Assembly (NCBI GenBank): GCA_017650345.1
Contig: JAGCFB010000090.1
Coordinates: forward strand, 1-32,397
Length of the DNA: 32,397 nt
Direction: 5' to 3'
From: Kiritimatiellia bacterium
GTDB taxonomy: Bacteria; Verrucomicrobiota; Kiritimatiellia; RFP12; UBA1067
Shown here: positions 7,635 to 14,178 of the stretch, one piece after another
How the letters are laid out: each line of letters starts with the position of its first letter
How positions within the stretch are numbered: position 1 is the stretch's first letter
Notes under the pieces: model-generated
Seen by the model: only the letters and a program-made list of their open reading frames with translations
What the model was told of the DNA's origin: nothing
Database searches by the model: none
Program-made: the position numbers and the translations under genes

Positions 7635-7849
7635 GACCGATCTCCAATATGTTCATTTAAACTATGCACATTATAGCATGGTCGGCGACATGAACGCAAG
7701 GAGCCGCCACTTGGTTCCCTTGCTCAAAGCGTGTAAATGCCAAATCGCCGTCTTCGCATCTCATTTCACCGTTCCTTGCTTTTCACCCTTTACGCCCTGC
7801 TCACATAAAAAGCAAACATCATCATTTTTTCATGAGTTGTTTCCTTTCA
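7635..7849. other. Non-coding stretch upstream of the toxin-antitoxin pair
   Basis: 215 bp, A/T-richer than the rest of the window. It holds the toxin-antitoxin promoter and the string CTTTTCACCCTTTACG (7779-7794) that resembles the 16-bp repeat at 1494. No reading frame with coding character or RNA gene was recognised. It runs directly into the palindromic repeat at 7850. Confidence 0.6.
7670..7678 (-). promoter_or_regulatory. Extended -10 promoter of the toxin-antitoxin operon
   Basis: Minus strand reads TGCTATAAT, a perfect TATAAT with the TGN extension, 35 nt before the antitoxin ATG. No clear -35. The A/T-rich region between -10 and the start codon is where a Phd-type operator would be expected, but no clean palindrome was found. 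Confidence 0.65.
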
Positions 7850-7940
7850 TTGTTTTAGCCACAAAGGACACAAAGAGCACAAAGGGTTCATTGGCGCCCC
7901 GCTCCCTTTCTTTGAGTCCTTTGTGTTCTTTGTGGCTTAG
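7850..7940. repeat. Palindromic CCACAAAGGACACAAAG element (full copy)
   Basis: Left arm 7856-7884 and right arm 7910-7938 pair at 24 of 29 positions around a 25-nt loop; each arm is itself a string of near-repeats built on (G/C)ACAAAG. Its first 46 bp are identical to 4207-4252. Similar imperfect palindromes are widespread as dispersed intergenic repeats in environmental bacteria (recalled). The right end supplies the TAA at 7937-7939 that closes the second frame of the HU-like pseudogene. Confidence 0.88.
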
Positions 7941-8184
7941 ACGAAGCGGATGTTGCGGCGGTAGGAAAGGACGGGCGACGACGGGTCGGCTGCGGCTTCC
8001 GCCGTGCCGCAGGTCTCTATCACCAGGCGGCACTCGCGGACGCAAGGTTTCCGAGGCGGACGGCGTTGCCGGTGCGCGCGATGTACTCCGGAATCACGCC
8101 GCAGAGCGTGTTGAGGATGTTCTCGACCGCCTCGACGCGCAAGTTGAGTCCGGCCATGCGCAGCTCTTCTTCGATGACAAGCAT
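7937..8184 (-). pseudogene. HU-like DNA-binding protein, frameshifted
   Basis: Starts at ATG 8184, 4 bp after the OppD-like stop with AAGGGAG in front, and reads 54 residues to a TGA at 8020-8022: a charged amphipathic start, then VEAVENILNTL, EYIARTG and NAVRLGNL. The TG-x-AVRLGNL string resembles HU/IHF-like DNA-binding domains. Around 8035-8045 the coding sense appears to pass to another frame that continues as VRECRLVIETCGTAEAA and ends SPVLSYRRNIRFV at a TAA inside the repeat. The parts are 2 nt out of phase, so a frameshift or small internal deletion is likely. The family call rests on pattern only. Confidence 0.45.
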
Positions 8185-8188
8185 CCGA

Positions 8189-9097
8189 TCACTCCCTTAC
8201 CATCACGCCATTGTCGTAAGGCGGTACGGTAAACGGGCAGGTCTTGAAGCCGGGCAGGGAGCATTCCGGACGCGCCTTGGGACAGCGCGGATGGAACGCG
8301 CAGCCTGTCGGCCAGTCCGTGGGCGGCGGAACCGTCCCCGGGATATCCCTGAGCGGCGCGTCCTTCGGCGCGTCCAGCGTCGGAACTGCCGCGAGGAGTC
8401 CCTGCGTGTAGGGATGACGCGGAGAGCGCAGGACGACAGGGACCGGCCCCGCCTCGACGATCTCGCCGGCGTACATCACGTTCACGAAGCTTGAATAGCG
8501 CGCGACGAGTCCGAGGTTGTGCGTAATGAGAAGCACGGCAGTCTTCCGCTCGTCCGCGACGCGCGCCATGAGGTCCAGCACCTCCTGCTGCGTCGTGACG
8601 TCCAGCGCCGTGGTCGGCTCGTCCGCGATCAGGAGGTCCGGCTTCGCCGCGAGCGCCATCGCCATCATGACGCGCTGCTGCTGTCCGCCGGACATCTCGC
8701 ACGGATACTTCGCCGCGGCGGAGGCGGGGAGTCCGACGGACTCCAGCAGTCCGGCGACTATCTCCGAGCGGCGCGGACGGTCGGCGTGCGGGATGGCCTC
8801 CTCGATCTGGCGTCCGGCGCGCATCACCGGATTGAGGGACTGCATCGGATTCTGGAACACGTATGAGATGCGGGGCGAGCCGGAGATCTCGCCCTTGATC
8901 TCCGCGCGATCGACGAGTCCGCCGAGCGCCAGCGCGGTCAGGGACTTTCCGCACCCCGACTCGCCGACGAGCGCGACGCGTCCGTTCTCGGGTATGTCGA
9001 ACGAGACGTCCCTGACGGGATTCGAGCGGCGTCCGCCACCGAGGTTGAACGAGACGGACAAGTGCCGGACGCTGAGGACATTTCCCATCGCATTCAC
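8189..9097 (-). CDS. Oligopeptide/dipeptide-type ABC transporter ATPase (OppD/DppD-like), orphan
   Basis: 302 residues. Walker A GESGCGKS at 45-52, Q-loop in VFQNPMQSLNP, signature MSGGQQQR, Walker B LLIADEP with the D-loop, and the switch His in LITHN. The C-terminus has the OppD/DppD/NikD extension (HPYTQGLL, then GCAFHPRCP with two Cys that can carry iron-sulfur or bind metal in some members). It would power peptide or nickel uptake at the inner membrane, but no permease, second ATPase or binding protein is in the window. The start used is GTG 9097, overlapping the DedA stop (GTGA); ATG 9088 is an alternative. Confidence 0.88.
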   Translation of the reverse strand: MNAMGNVLSVRHLSVSFNLGGGRRSNPVRDVSFDIPENGRVALVGESGCGKSLTALALGGLVDRAEIKGEISGSPRISYVFQNPMQSLNPVMRAGRQIEEAIPHADRPRRSEIVAGLLESVGLPASAAAKYPCEMSGGQQQRVMMAMALAAKPDLLIADEPTTALDVTTQQEVLDLMARVADERKTAVLLITHNLGLVARYSSFVNVMYAGEIVEAGPVPVVLRSPRHPYTQGLLAAVPTLDAPKDAPLRDIPGTVPPPTDWPTGCAFHPRCPKARPECSLPGFKTCPFTVPPYDNGVMVRE

Positions 9098-9774
9098 TCC
9101 GACGACTTTCCGGTCCGCCCCTTCATGACGAGCTTGGCTGCGAGGAAGTACGCGGCCACGAGGAGGAGCGCGGCGCCGATGACGGTCGGGAGATGGTGCT
9201 TCGCCGTGTCCGCGCCCTTCGTCACGAGCTCAAGGTACGTCATGTCCGACGCCGAGCGTCCGAGCGCGTAGCCGACGGCGGCGAGAATGGCCGTCCATAT
9301 CCCGGCGCCAAGTCCGGTGAACAGGGTGAAGGATCCGAGCGGCATCTTCGCGATCCCCGCCGGGATGGATATGAGCTGCCGGATGACCGGGACGAGGCGG
9401 CAGACGAACGTCGTCGCAGCGCCGTATCTGTTGAACACCTCGCAGGCCCTGTCGAGCGGCTCCTTCTTGACGAAGAAGTACTTTCCGTAGCGCTCAAGGA
9501 AAGGCTTGCCGAGCCATAGCGAAAGGTAGTAGTTCGCGTAGGCTCCTGCCAGCGAACCGAGGATGCCGACGGCGACGGACGCGGCGAGCGCCGCGCACGG
9601 GGGGAGTCCGAGTTCGCCGCGGGCGGCCAGGAATCCGGCGGGGATCATGACCACCTCGCTCGGGAACGGGATGAAGCTCGATTCGACCGCCATGAACGCG
9701 AACACGAGGACAAGACCCCAGGTGGGGGCGATGGCAGCGAATCCGTCCAGGTGCGCGGCAAGTGTCTCTAGCAT
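9094..9774 (-). CDS. DedA-family inner-membrane protein
   Basis: 226 residues, about five hydrophobic segments. DedA/VTT signatures seen: ESSFIPFPSEVVMIPAG near 31-47, GSLAGAYANYYLSLWLGK near 73-90, and FVCRLVPVIRQLISIPAG near 122-140 with the paired Arg residues needed in family members. Known members flip undecaprenyl phosphate or other phospholipids, or act in membrane homeostasis. ATG 9774 lies inside the end of tatD (7-bp overlap) and its stop overlaps the ABC ATPase start, so it is translated within the operon. Confidence 0.9.
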   Translation of the reverse strand: MLETLAAHLDGFAAIAPTWGLVLVFAFMAVESSFIPFPSEVVMIPAGFLAARGELGLPPCAALAASVAVGILGSLAGAYANYYLSLWLGKPFLERYGKYFFVKKEPLDRACEVFNRYGAATTFVCRLVPVIRQLISIPAGIAKMPLGSFTLFTGLGAGIWTAILAAVGYALGRSASDMTYLELVTKGADTAKHHLPTVIGAALLLVAAYFLAAKLVMKGRTGKSSE

Positions 9775-10598
9775 GATGCCAACTCCGTAGTTGTTCGTCC
9801 GGATTTCCGCGCGTCGGCGGAACCGGGGCGGCCAACGCCGGCTCCCGACAGGATGCGGAGGGCGTTGGCGGTTGTGGACTCTACAAGCCGCTCGTACGGA
9901 ACCTTGCGCAGATCGGCGAGGAAGCGGGCCGTATGGACGACATACGCCGGCTCGTTCGCGCCGCCGCGCATCGGCACCGGGGCGAGGAACGGGGAGTCCG
10001 TCTCCACGAGCAGCCGGTCGTCGGGGACGACCAGCGCGGATTCGCGGACGTTGTCCGCCGCGCGGAAGGTCACGATCCCCGAGATGGAAATGTAGAAGCC
10101 GAGGTCGAGGAGGTCGCGGCAGAAGCTGGGACTGCCGGTGAAGCAGTGGATTATCCCCTTCGACGGGATTTCTCGCAGGAGCCCCAGCGTGTCGCCGTCC
10201 GCGTCGCGCGTATGGATCAACACGGGAAGCGCCAGGTCGCGCGCGAGCTCCAGCTGGCGCGCCATCAGCTCCGTCTGCGCCTTGCGCGTCTCCGGAGAAT
10301 AGTGGTAGTCGAGTCCGATCTCGCCGACGGCGTTCGCGTCCGTGAAGTCCAGCGGCGGAAGCTCACAGCGTCCGCACTGGTCGCGGTCCCAGCCCACGGC
10401 GGCGAACACCTCCGGCGTCCTTCCGGCGCCGTCGCGCGCGGCGTCGCGGGCGATGCGGACGCCGCGGTTCAGCGTTTCGCTTCCTCCGACGGCCATGACG
10501 CGCGTTACGCCCGCCGCGAAAGCGCGCTCGAGTGCCGCGCGAGTCTCGTCCGGCGTCCCCTCGAAATGGGCATGGGTGTCGAAGAGTCCGGCGCTCAT
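9768..10598 (-). CDS. tatD: TatD-family metal-dependent hydrolase/DNase
   Basis: 276 residues, a TIM-barrel amidohydrolase. Metal ligands seen: DTHAH at 7-11, Glu in VGEIGLDY near 91-98, His in LIHTRDA, His in IIHCFTG, and Asp in VETDSPFLAP. TatD proteins act as 3'-5' exonucleases in DNA repair or as D-aminoacyl-tRNA deacylases; which applies cannot be read here. The ATG at 10598 overlaps the upstream SpoIIE-like stop (ATGA). The much longer open frame (to 12641) is only a shadow of the phosphatase gene. The last 20 or so residues after ILSGAG are not conserved in sense and may be a tail. Confidence 0.9.
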   Translation of the reverse strand: MSAGLFDTHAHFEGTPDETRAALERAFAAGVTRVMAVGGSETLNRGVRIARDAARDGAGRTPEVFAAVGWDRDQCGRCELPPLDFTDANAVGEIGLDYHYSPETRKAQTELMARQLELARDLALPVLIHTRDADGDTLGLLREIPSKGIIHCFTGSPSFCRDLLDLGFYISISGIVTFRAADNVRESALVVPDDRLLVETDSPFLAPVPMRGGANEPAYVVHTARFLADLRKVPYERLVESTTANALRILSGAGVGRPGSADARKSGRTTTELASC

Positions 10599-12694
10599 GT
10601 GTTCTTCACGACGACGAAGTTGTTGCGGTTGTTCTGGCGGCTGTAGGAGAGGGAGTCGGACATCTTCTTGACCATCAGGATGCCGAGTCCGCCTATCGGA
10701 CGCTTCTCCACGGCGAGCGACACGTCTGGATCGACGTGTCCGAGCGGATCGTACGCCGCGCCGTCGTCGATGAACGTCAGCTTCACGCCGTCCGGATTCC
10801 TCGTGACCTCGATGTCGAGGTCGAAGCCCGACGCGCCGGAATGCTTGACGATGTTGGAGCAAACCTCGTCGATGATGACGTGGAGCGCCGAGATCGTCTC
10901 CTTCGAAACCTTCGCCTGTCCGTCGCCTACAAACCGCCCGATCGCCTCGTCGAGCCAGTCGGAGGCGGACGCGATTCCGGCCTGCGTCGGCGGGAAGGAG
11001 CGCGAGGCCTTGCGCGGAGGCGCGACGTAGGTGACCGCAAGGACCGTTATGTCGTCCGCCTGCGGCACGCCCTCGGAGAACGCCGCGACGGCGGCGCGCA
11101 CAATGTTGCAGACGTGGTGCGGCTCGGCGGACCCCACGGCCCTCAGCGTGTCCGCAAGCCGGTCCTCGCCGAAGAGCGCGTTCTTGGAGTCGAGAGCCTC
11201 CGTAACGCCGTCCGTATAGAGGAACAGCGACTCGCCCTGCGCGAGGCGGAAGGCGCGCGCCTTGTACTGCACTCCGTCGAGGAACGCCAGGACCGGGCCG
11301 GACAGGCCCTGCACGTACTCGGCGTTCGCGACGCGGCACGGCGGGTTGTGTCCGGCGTTCGCGTACACGACGATTCCGGTCTCGAGGTCGAGGACGCCCA
11401 CCCAGGCCGTCAGGAACATGTTGGCGGGATTGTTGCGGCAGAGCTCGGCGTTCGCCTTGGTGAGGGCTACGGCGGGGTTGCGCACGGCGAGGAGCGTGTC
11501 CTTGATGAGCGTCTTCGCGGTCATCATGTAGAGCGCCGCGGAGATGCCCTTCCCGGAGACGTCCGCGACGAGGAACGCCAGGTGCGAGGAGTCGATGAGG
11601 AAGTAGTCGTAGAAGTCGCCGCCGACCTCGCGCGCGGCCTGCATGGCGGCGTCGAGGCGGAAGCACGGATTGTCCGGCAGCGGGGCCGGGAGGGCCGAGG
11701 TCTGGATCGTCTTGGCGATCTCCATCGTCTTCGCGCGACGCTTCTCGGCCGAGGCGTAGAACGCCTTGAGGCGGTCCGAGTCGCGGAGCATCTTGTCGAG
11801 GAGGCTGGAGAACGCGGCGAGGACGGCGAACAGGAGGACGGCGAAGACGGATATGAACTCCGTGCGCGTGTCGTAGAACTCGCGGTCCGGCAGCGCGGCG
11901 ACGAAGAGATGTCCTCCGAACTTGAAGGCGCGGCAGTAGCAGGTCTCGCCGAAGAGCGTCTGGACGAACGTCTTGCCGTATGAGGTTCCGTCCGCGACGA
12001 TCTCGTACGGACTCGCCGCCTCGACGTCGTATCCGGCCTCGGCGAGGGTCGTCGCCTCGTCGCGGTGGCGCGACGGGTTGGAGATGAACTTGCCGGTCTG
12101 GAGGTCCGAACAGAGGAAGAACCCGGTGCGTCCGAAGAGCCACTCGTCGAAGATGTAGCCGAGGATCGACGGAAGCATCTTGTAGAGGCGGCGCTCGTCG
12201 AGTCCGACCTGGACGAATCCGTCCCCGCCGGGAAACGCGGCGGCGAGGTACTTGGCGCGGAAGTTGGGGTTGCGCGCGTGGGGGCGGAACGGCTGCGAGA
12301 CGGTCGCAGTCACGCCGTTCGTGAGCTGCATGAACTGGTCCATCACCGGATCGCCGGCCATTACGACTCCGAGGCATGATGGGTCGTTGGACGCTATGAT
12401 GAGTCCGTCGCGGTTGACGACGTTGATTTCGTCGATGTCCAGCTCCTTTGCGCCGGCGGACATCCTCTCCATCGATAGCGGCTCGGCCGAGCCGACATGG
12501 CGCACGGCTATGCGGGCGACGTGCCCGAGCATGGTGTCGATCGCGCCGGCCACCGTGTCGTGGACGTCGATTACGCCGTAGTCGAGCTGCCACTCCGTCT
12601 TCTTCTCGGCCTGCTTCGTGCCGATCCCCCAGGTTACGCAAAGGAGGGCGGCGTAGAGGACGAAGGCGACCGTGTATATGAGCACGCGCCTCAT
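10595..12694 (-). CDS. Membrane SpoIIE/RsbU-type phosphatase fused to a RsbW-like ATPase domain
   Basis: 699 residues. Order: helix 1 (4-24), an extracytoplasmic sensor region (25-278, Cache-like by length and position), helix 2 (279-300), a linker helix (302-335), a PP2C-type SpoIIE domain (345-556) with EVGGDFYD at 356-363, VADVSGKG at 376-383, YTDGVTEA at 493-500 and ADDITVL at 546-552, then a GHKL ATPase of anti-sigma-kinase type (575-699) with DEVCSNIVKH at 609-618, DDGAAYDP at 643-650 and GGLGI at 668-672. The phosphatase would remove phosphate from the STAS protein encoded just upstream; the ATPase could re-phosphorylate it or bind a sigma factor. Phosphatase and kinase in one chain suggest a self-contained partner switch driven by an outside signal. 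ATG 12694 is 4 bp after the STAS stop. Confidence 0.9.
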   Translation of the reverse strand: MRRVLIYTVAFVLYAALLCVTWGIGTKQAEKKTEWQLDYGVIDVHDTVAGAIDTMLGHVARIAVRHVGSAEPLSMERMSAGAKELDIDEINVVNRDGLIIASNDPSCLGVVMAGDPVMDQFMQLTNGVTATVSQPFRPHARNPNFRAKYLAAAFPGGDGFVQVGLDERRLYKMLPSILGYIFDEWLFGRTGFFLCSDLQTGKFISNPSRHRDEATTLAEAGYDVEAASPYEIVADGTSYGKTFVQTLFGETCYCRAFKFGGHLFVAALPDREFYDTRTEFISVFAVLLFAVLAAFSSLLDKMLRDSDRLKAFYASAEKRRAKTMEIAKTIQTSALPAPLPDNPCFRLDAAMQAAREVGGDFYDYFLIDSSHLAFLVADVSGKGISAALYMMTAKTLIKDTLLAVRNPAVALTKANAELCRNNPANMFLTAWVGVLDLETGIVVYANAGHNPPCRVANAEYVQGLSGPVLAFLDGVQYKARAFRLAQGESLFLYTDGVTEALDSKNALFGEDRLADTLRAVGSAEPHHVCNIVRAAVAAFSEGVPQADDITVLAVTYVAPPRKASRSFPPTQAGIASASDWLDEAIGRFVGDGQAKVSKETISALHVIIDEVCSNIVKHSGASGFDLDIEVTRNPDGVKLTFIDDGAAYDPLGHVDPDVSLAVEKRPIGGLGILMVKKMSDSLSYSRQNNRNNFVVVKNT

Positions 12695-12698
12695 GGCG

Positions 12699-12992
12699 TC
12701 AGACGATCGTGAAAACGCTGCTCAGCCCGGTGATGTCGAACACGTCCATGACGGTCGCGTTCGGCTTGGAGACGGACATCTTGCCGCCGCACAGCATCAT
12801 CGCCTTCTGCGCCGTCATAAGGACGCGGAGCCCCGCCGACGAAATGTATTCGAGGTTCGCGAGGTCGAACACGACCTCGTTGATGCCGTCGAGCTTCATC
12901 TCCGCCTCGAGGTCCGGAGAGGTGTTCGTGTCCAGCCTTCCGCTCAGCGAAAGCGTCATCTTCCCGTCTTCTATCTTCTTTTCGATCTGCAT
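12699..12992 (-). CDS. STAS-domain anti-sigma-factor antagonist
   Basis: 97 residues, one STAS domain (SpoIIAA/RsbV type). Seen: SLSGRLDTNTSPDLE at 15-29, VFDLANLEYISSAGLRVL at 41-58 with Ser51/Ser52 at the phosphorylation site (Ser52 by alignment with the SpoIIAA D-S-S-G loop), and the C-terminal MDVFDITGL helix. Unphosphorylated antagonists bind anti-sigma kinases. It is first in the operon, under the promoter at 13024-13032, and 4 bp ahead of its likely phosphatase/kinase. No sigma factor is in the window, so the output is unknown. Confidence 0.92.
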   Translation of the reverse strand: MQIEKKIEDGKMTLSLSGRLDTNTSPDLEAEMKLDGINEVVFDLANLEYISSAGLRVLMTAQKAMMLCGGKMSVSKPNATVMDVFDITGLSSVFTIV

Positions 12993-13023
12993 TTCTGTAT
13001 GTCCTCTGCTGAATCTACCCTAT

Positions 13024-13032
13024 ATTTTACCA
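13024..13032 (-). promoter_or_regulatory. Extended -10 promoter of the STAS-SpoIIE operon
   Basis: Minus strand reads TGGTAAAAT preceded by AATTTA, 31 nt before the STAS ATG at 12992. No -35 is evident. It lies about 60 bp from the divergent histidine-kinase promoter. Confidence 0.6.
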
Positions 13033-13092
13033 TAAATTGCGGCGGAGCGACGAAAAATCTGGCGGAGGATGAGATGGATCCGCAGGATTTTG

Positions 13093-13101
13093 TGGTATAA
13101 T
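13093..13101 (+). promoter_or_regulatory. Extended -10 promoter giving a leaderless histidine-kinase mRNA
   Basis: TGGTATAAT with a perfect TATAAT at 13096-13101, preceded by ATTTTG. Exactly 9 nt separate the hexamer from ATG 13111, so transcription should begin at or within a few bases of the start codon. No Shine-Dalgarno site exists in that gap. Confidence 0.72.
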
Positions 13102-13110
13102 AGCGTAAGT

Positions 13111-14169
13111 ATGAAAGACTTCTTCAAAGGGGTGCGGCGGCACATCGACAAGATGGACGCGGAGCGCCTGCGCGAACAGTACGCGCGCCTCTCGGACGAG
13201 GCGGTCTCGCTCGACACGCTCTTCAAGACGATAGCCCAGGGCATAATCGTACTCGACGAGCGCGGCGAGATCGTGAAGAGCAACCCGGCCGCCCGCGAGC
13301 TTCTCGGCATGCGCCCGGAGGACGCCCTTCCGTCGCTCTCAGTGCCGCTCGGCAAGGCGTCCAAGCGAGACTTGGACGTCTCGTATCCGCAGGCGCGGAC
13401 GCTGGAGGTGCAAACCGTCCCGATGGATGCCGGAACGCTAGTCTATCTGCGGGACGTCACCGCCGAGCGCGAGCGGACCGAGGAGGAGCTGCGCGCGGGG
13501 GCGACTCAGGCCGTGCGCGACCTGGCCGCCGGTGTTGCGCACGAGATAGGCAATCCGCTGAACGCGCTTTCCCTCAACCTCCAGCTGCTGAACCGCACGC
13601 ACGGACCCGACGACAGCATCGACGAGTGCCTCCGGCAGGTCGAGCGGCTCGCCGGGATAATACACGGATTCCTCCAGGCGCTGAGGCCGTCCAAGCCGAA
13701 CCTTGTCCGCGGATCGGTGGCGGACCCGATAAAGGGCTGCCTGAAAACGATGAGTCCGCAGTTCGAGGAGCGCCGCATCACCGTGACGCTGGACATACAA
13801 AGCGCCATTCCGTCCGTGGCCATCGACACCGCGCAGATGGAGCAGGTCTTCTTCAACCTGCTTAAGAACGCGCTCGAGGCCGTCCCCGACGGCGGCGCGA
13901 TCGACATCGACCTTTCGAGCGACGACAACGACGTCATAACGACGGTTAGGGACAACGGACTTGGCATGGAGCCGGAGCAGGTGGCGCACCTCTTCGAGCC
14001 GTACCGCACCACGAAGGAGCGCGGCACCGGGCTTGGGCTCATGGTGTCCGCCCGGATCGTGCGCGACCACGGCGGGACGATAGCGGTGGAATCCACGCCC
14101 GGGGAGGGAACGACGTTCACGATCCGCCTCCCCCGCATAGAGCGCCGCATCAGGGCGCTCAAGGGCTGA
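13111..14169 (+). CDS. Cytoplasmic PAS-containing histidine kinase (NtrB-like), orphan
   Basis: 352 residues without membrane helices. A short N-terminal helix (8-30), a PAS-like sensor (about 32-118: LFKTIAQGIIVLDERGEIVKSN), a dimerisation helix with the phospho-acceptor in GVAHEIGNPLNAL (His144), and the ATPase domain with the N box FFNLLKNALEA (247-257), G1 DNGLGMEP (281-288), the F box LFEPYRT (294-300) and G2 GTGLGL (305-310). It resembles NtrB/PAS kinases that phosphorylate NtrC-type regulators. No response regulator lies beside it. The longer frame (from 13069) is excluded by the promoter at 13093-13101. Its stop is 9 bp from that of the convergent wzy-like gene, with no terminator between them. 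Confidence 0.9.
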   Translation: MKDFFKGVRRHIDKMDAERLREQYARLSDEAVSLDTLFKTIAQGIIVLDERGEIVKSNPAARELLGMRPEDALPSLSVPLGKASKRDLDVSYPQARTLEVQTVPMDAGTLVYLRDVTAERERTEEELRAGATQAVRDLAAGVAHEIGNPLNALSLNLQLLNRTHGPDDSIDECLRQVERLAGIIHGFLQALRPSKPNLVRGSVADPIKGCLKTMSPQFEERRITVTLDIQSAIPSVAIDTAQMEQVFFNLLKNALEAVPDGGAIDIDLSSDDNDVITTVRDNGLGMEPEQVAHLFEPYRTTKERGTGLGLMVSARIVRDHGGTIAVESTPGEGTTFTIRLPRIERRIRALKG

Positions 14170-14178
14170 GCCGGTCCG

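Larger units (their letters stand above)
4207..7940. mobile_element. Candidate island or rearranged segment bracketed by 46-bp direct repeats
   Basis: A 46-bp sequence is identical at 4207-4252 and 7850-7895. Between the copies lie a truncated sulfatase, a tandem glycerophosphodiesterase, a YjdF-like remnant and a PIN/Phd pair, all on the minus strand. By eye they use more A/T-ending codons than the flanking genes. Outside the left copy the hydrogenase operon stops early; at the right copy an HU-like gene ends in the repeat. No transposase or integrase is visible, so transfer by a defined element is not shown. Recombination between dispersed repeats, or independent spread of the repeat, is equally possible. 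Confidence 0.4.

Noticed and set aside
7850-7940. The repeat as a CRISPR or integron attC site
   Set aside because: There are no regularly spaced repeats, no cas genes and no integrase; the structure is an imperfect palindrome of ACAAAG units.
10532-11983. Long plus-strand frames opposite high-GC genes (also at 14284-15765, 15518-16876, 21457-22923, 22629-24527, 26665-28275)
   Set aside because: All show the Arg/Glu/Asp/Val-rich composition of antisense GC-rich frames and lie opposite genes with clear family motifs.
9768-12641. A 957-residue minus-strand frame covering tatD and most of the phosphatase gene
   Set aside because: Its first 680 residues are Arg-rich low-sense sequence in the wrong frame of the SpoIIE-like gene; only the C-terminal TatD part is real.
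12993-13110. Possible small RNA between the divergent STAS and kinase promoters
   Set aside because: The 118-bp gap is accounted for by two back-to-back promoters and no independent hairpin or terminator was found.
14170-14178. Bidirectional terminator between the convergent kinase and wzy-like genes
   Set aside because: Only 9 bp separate the stops and no inverted repeat was found there.
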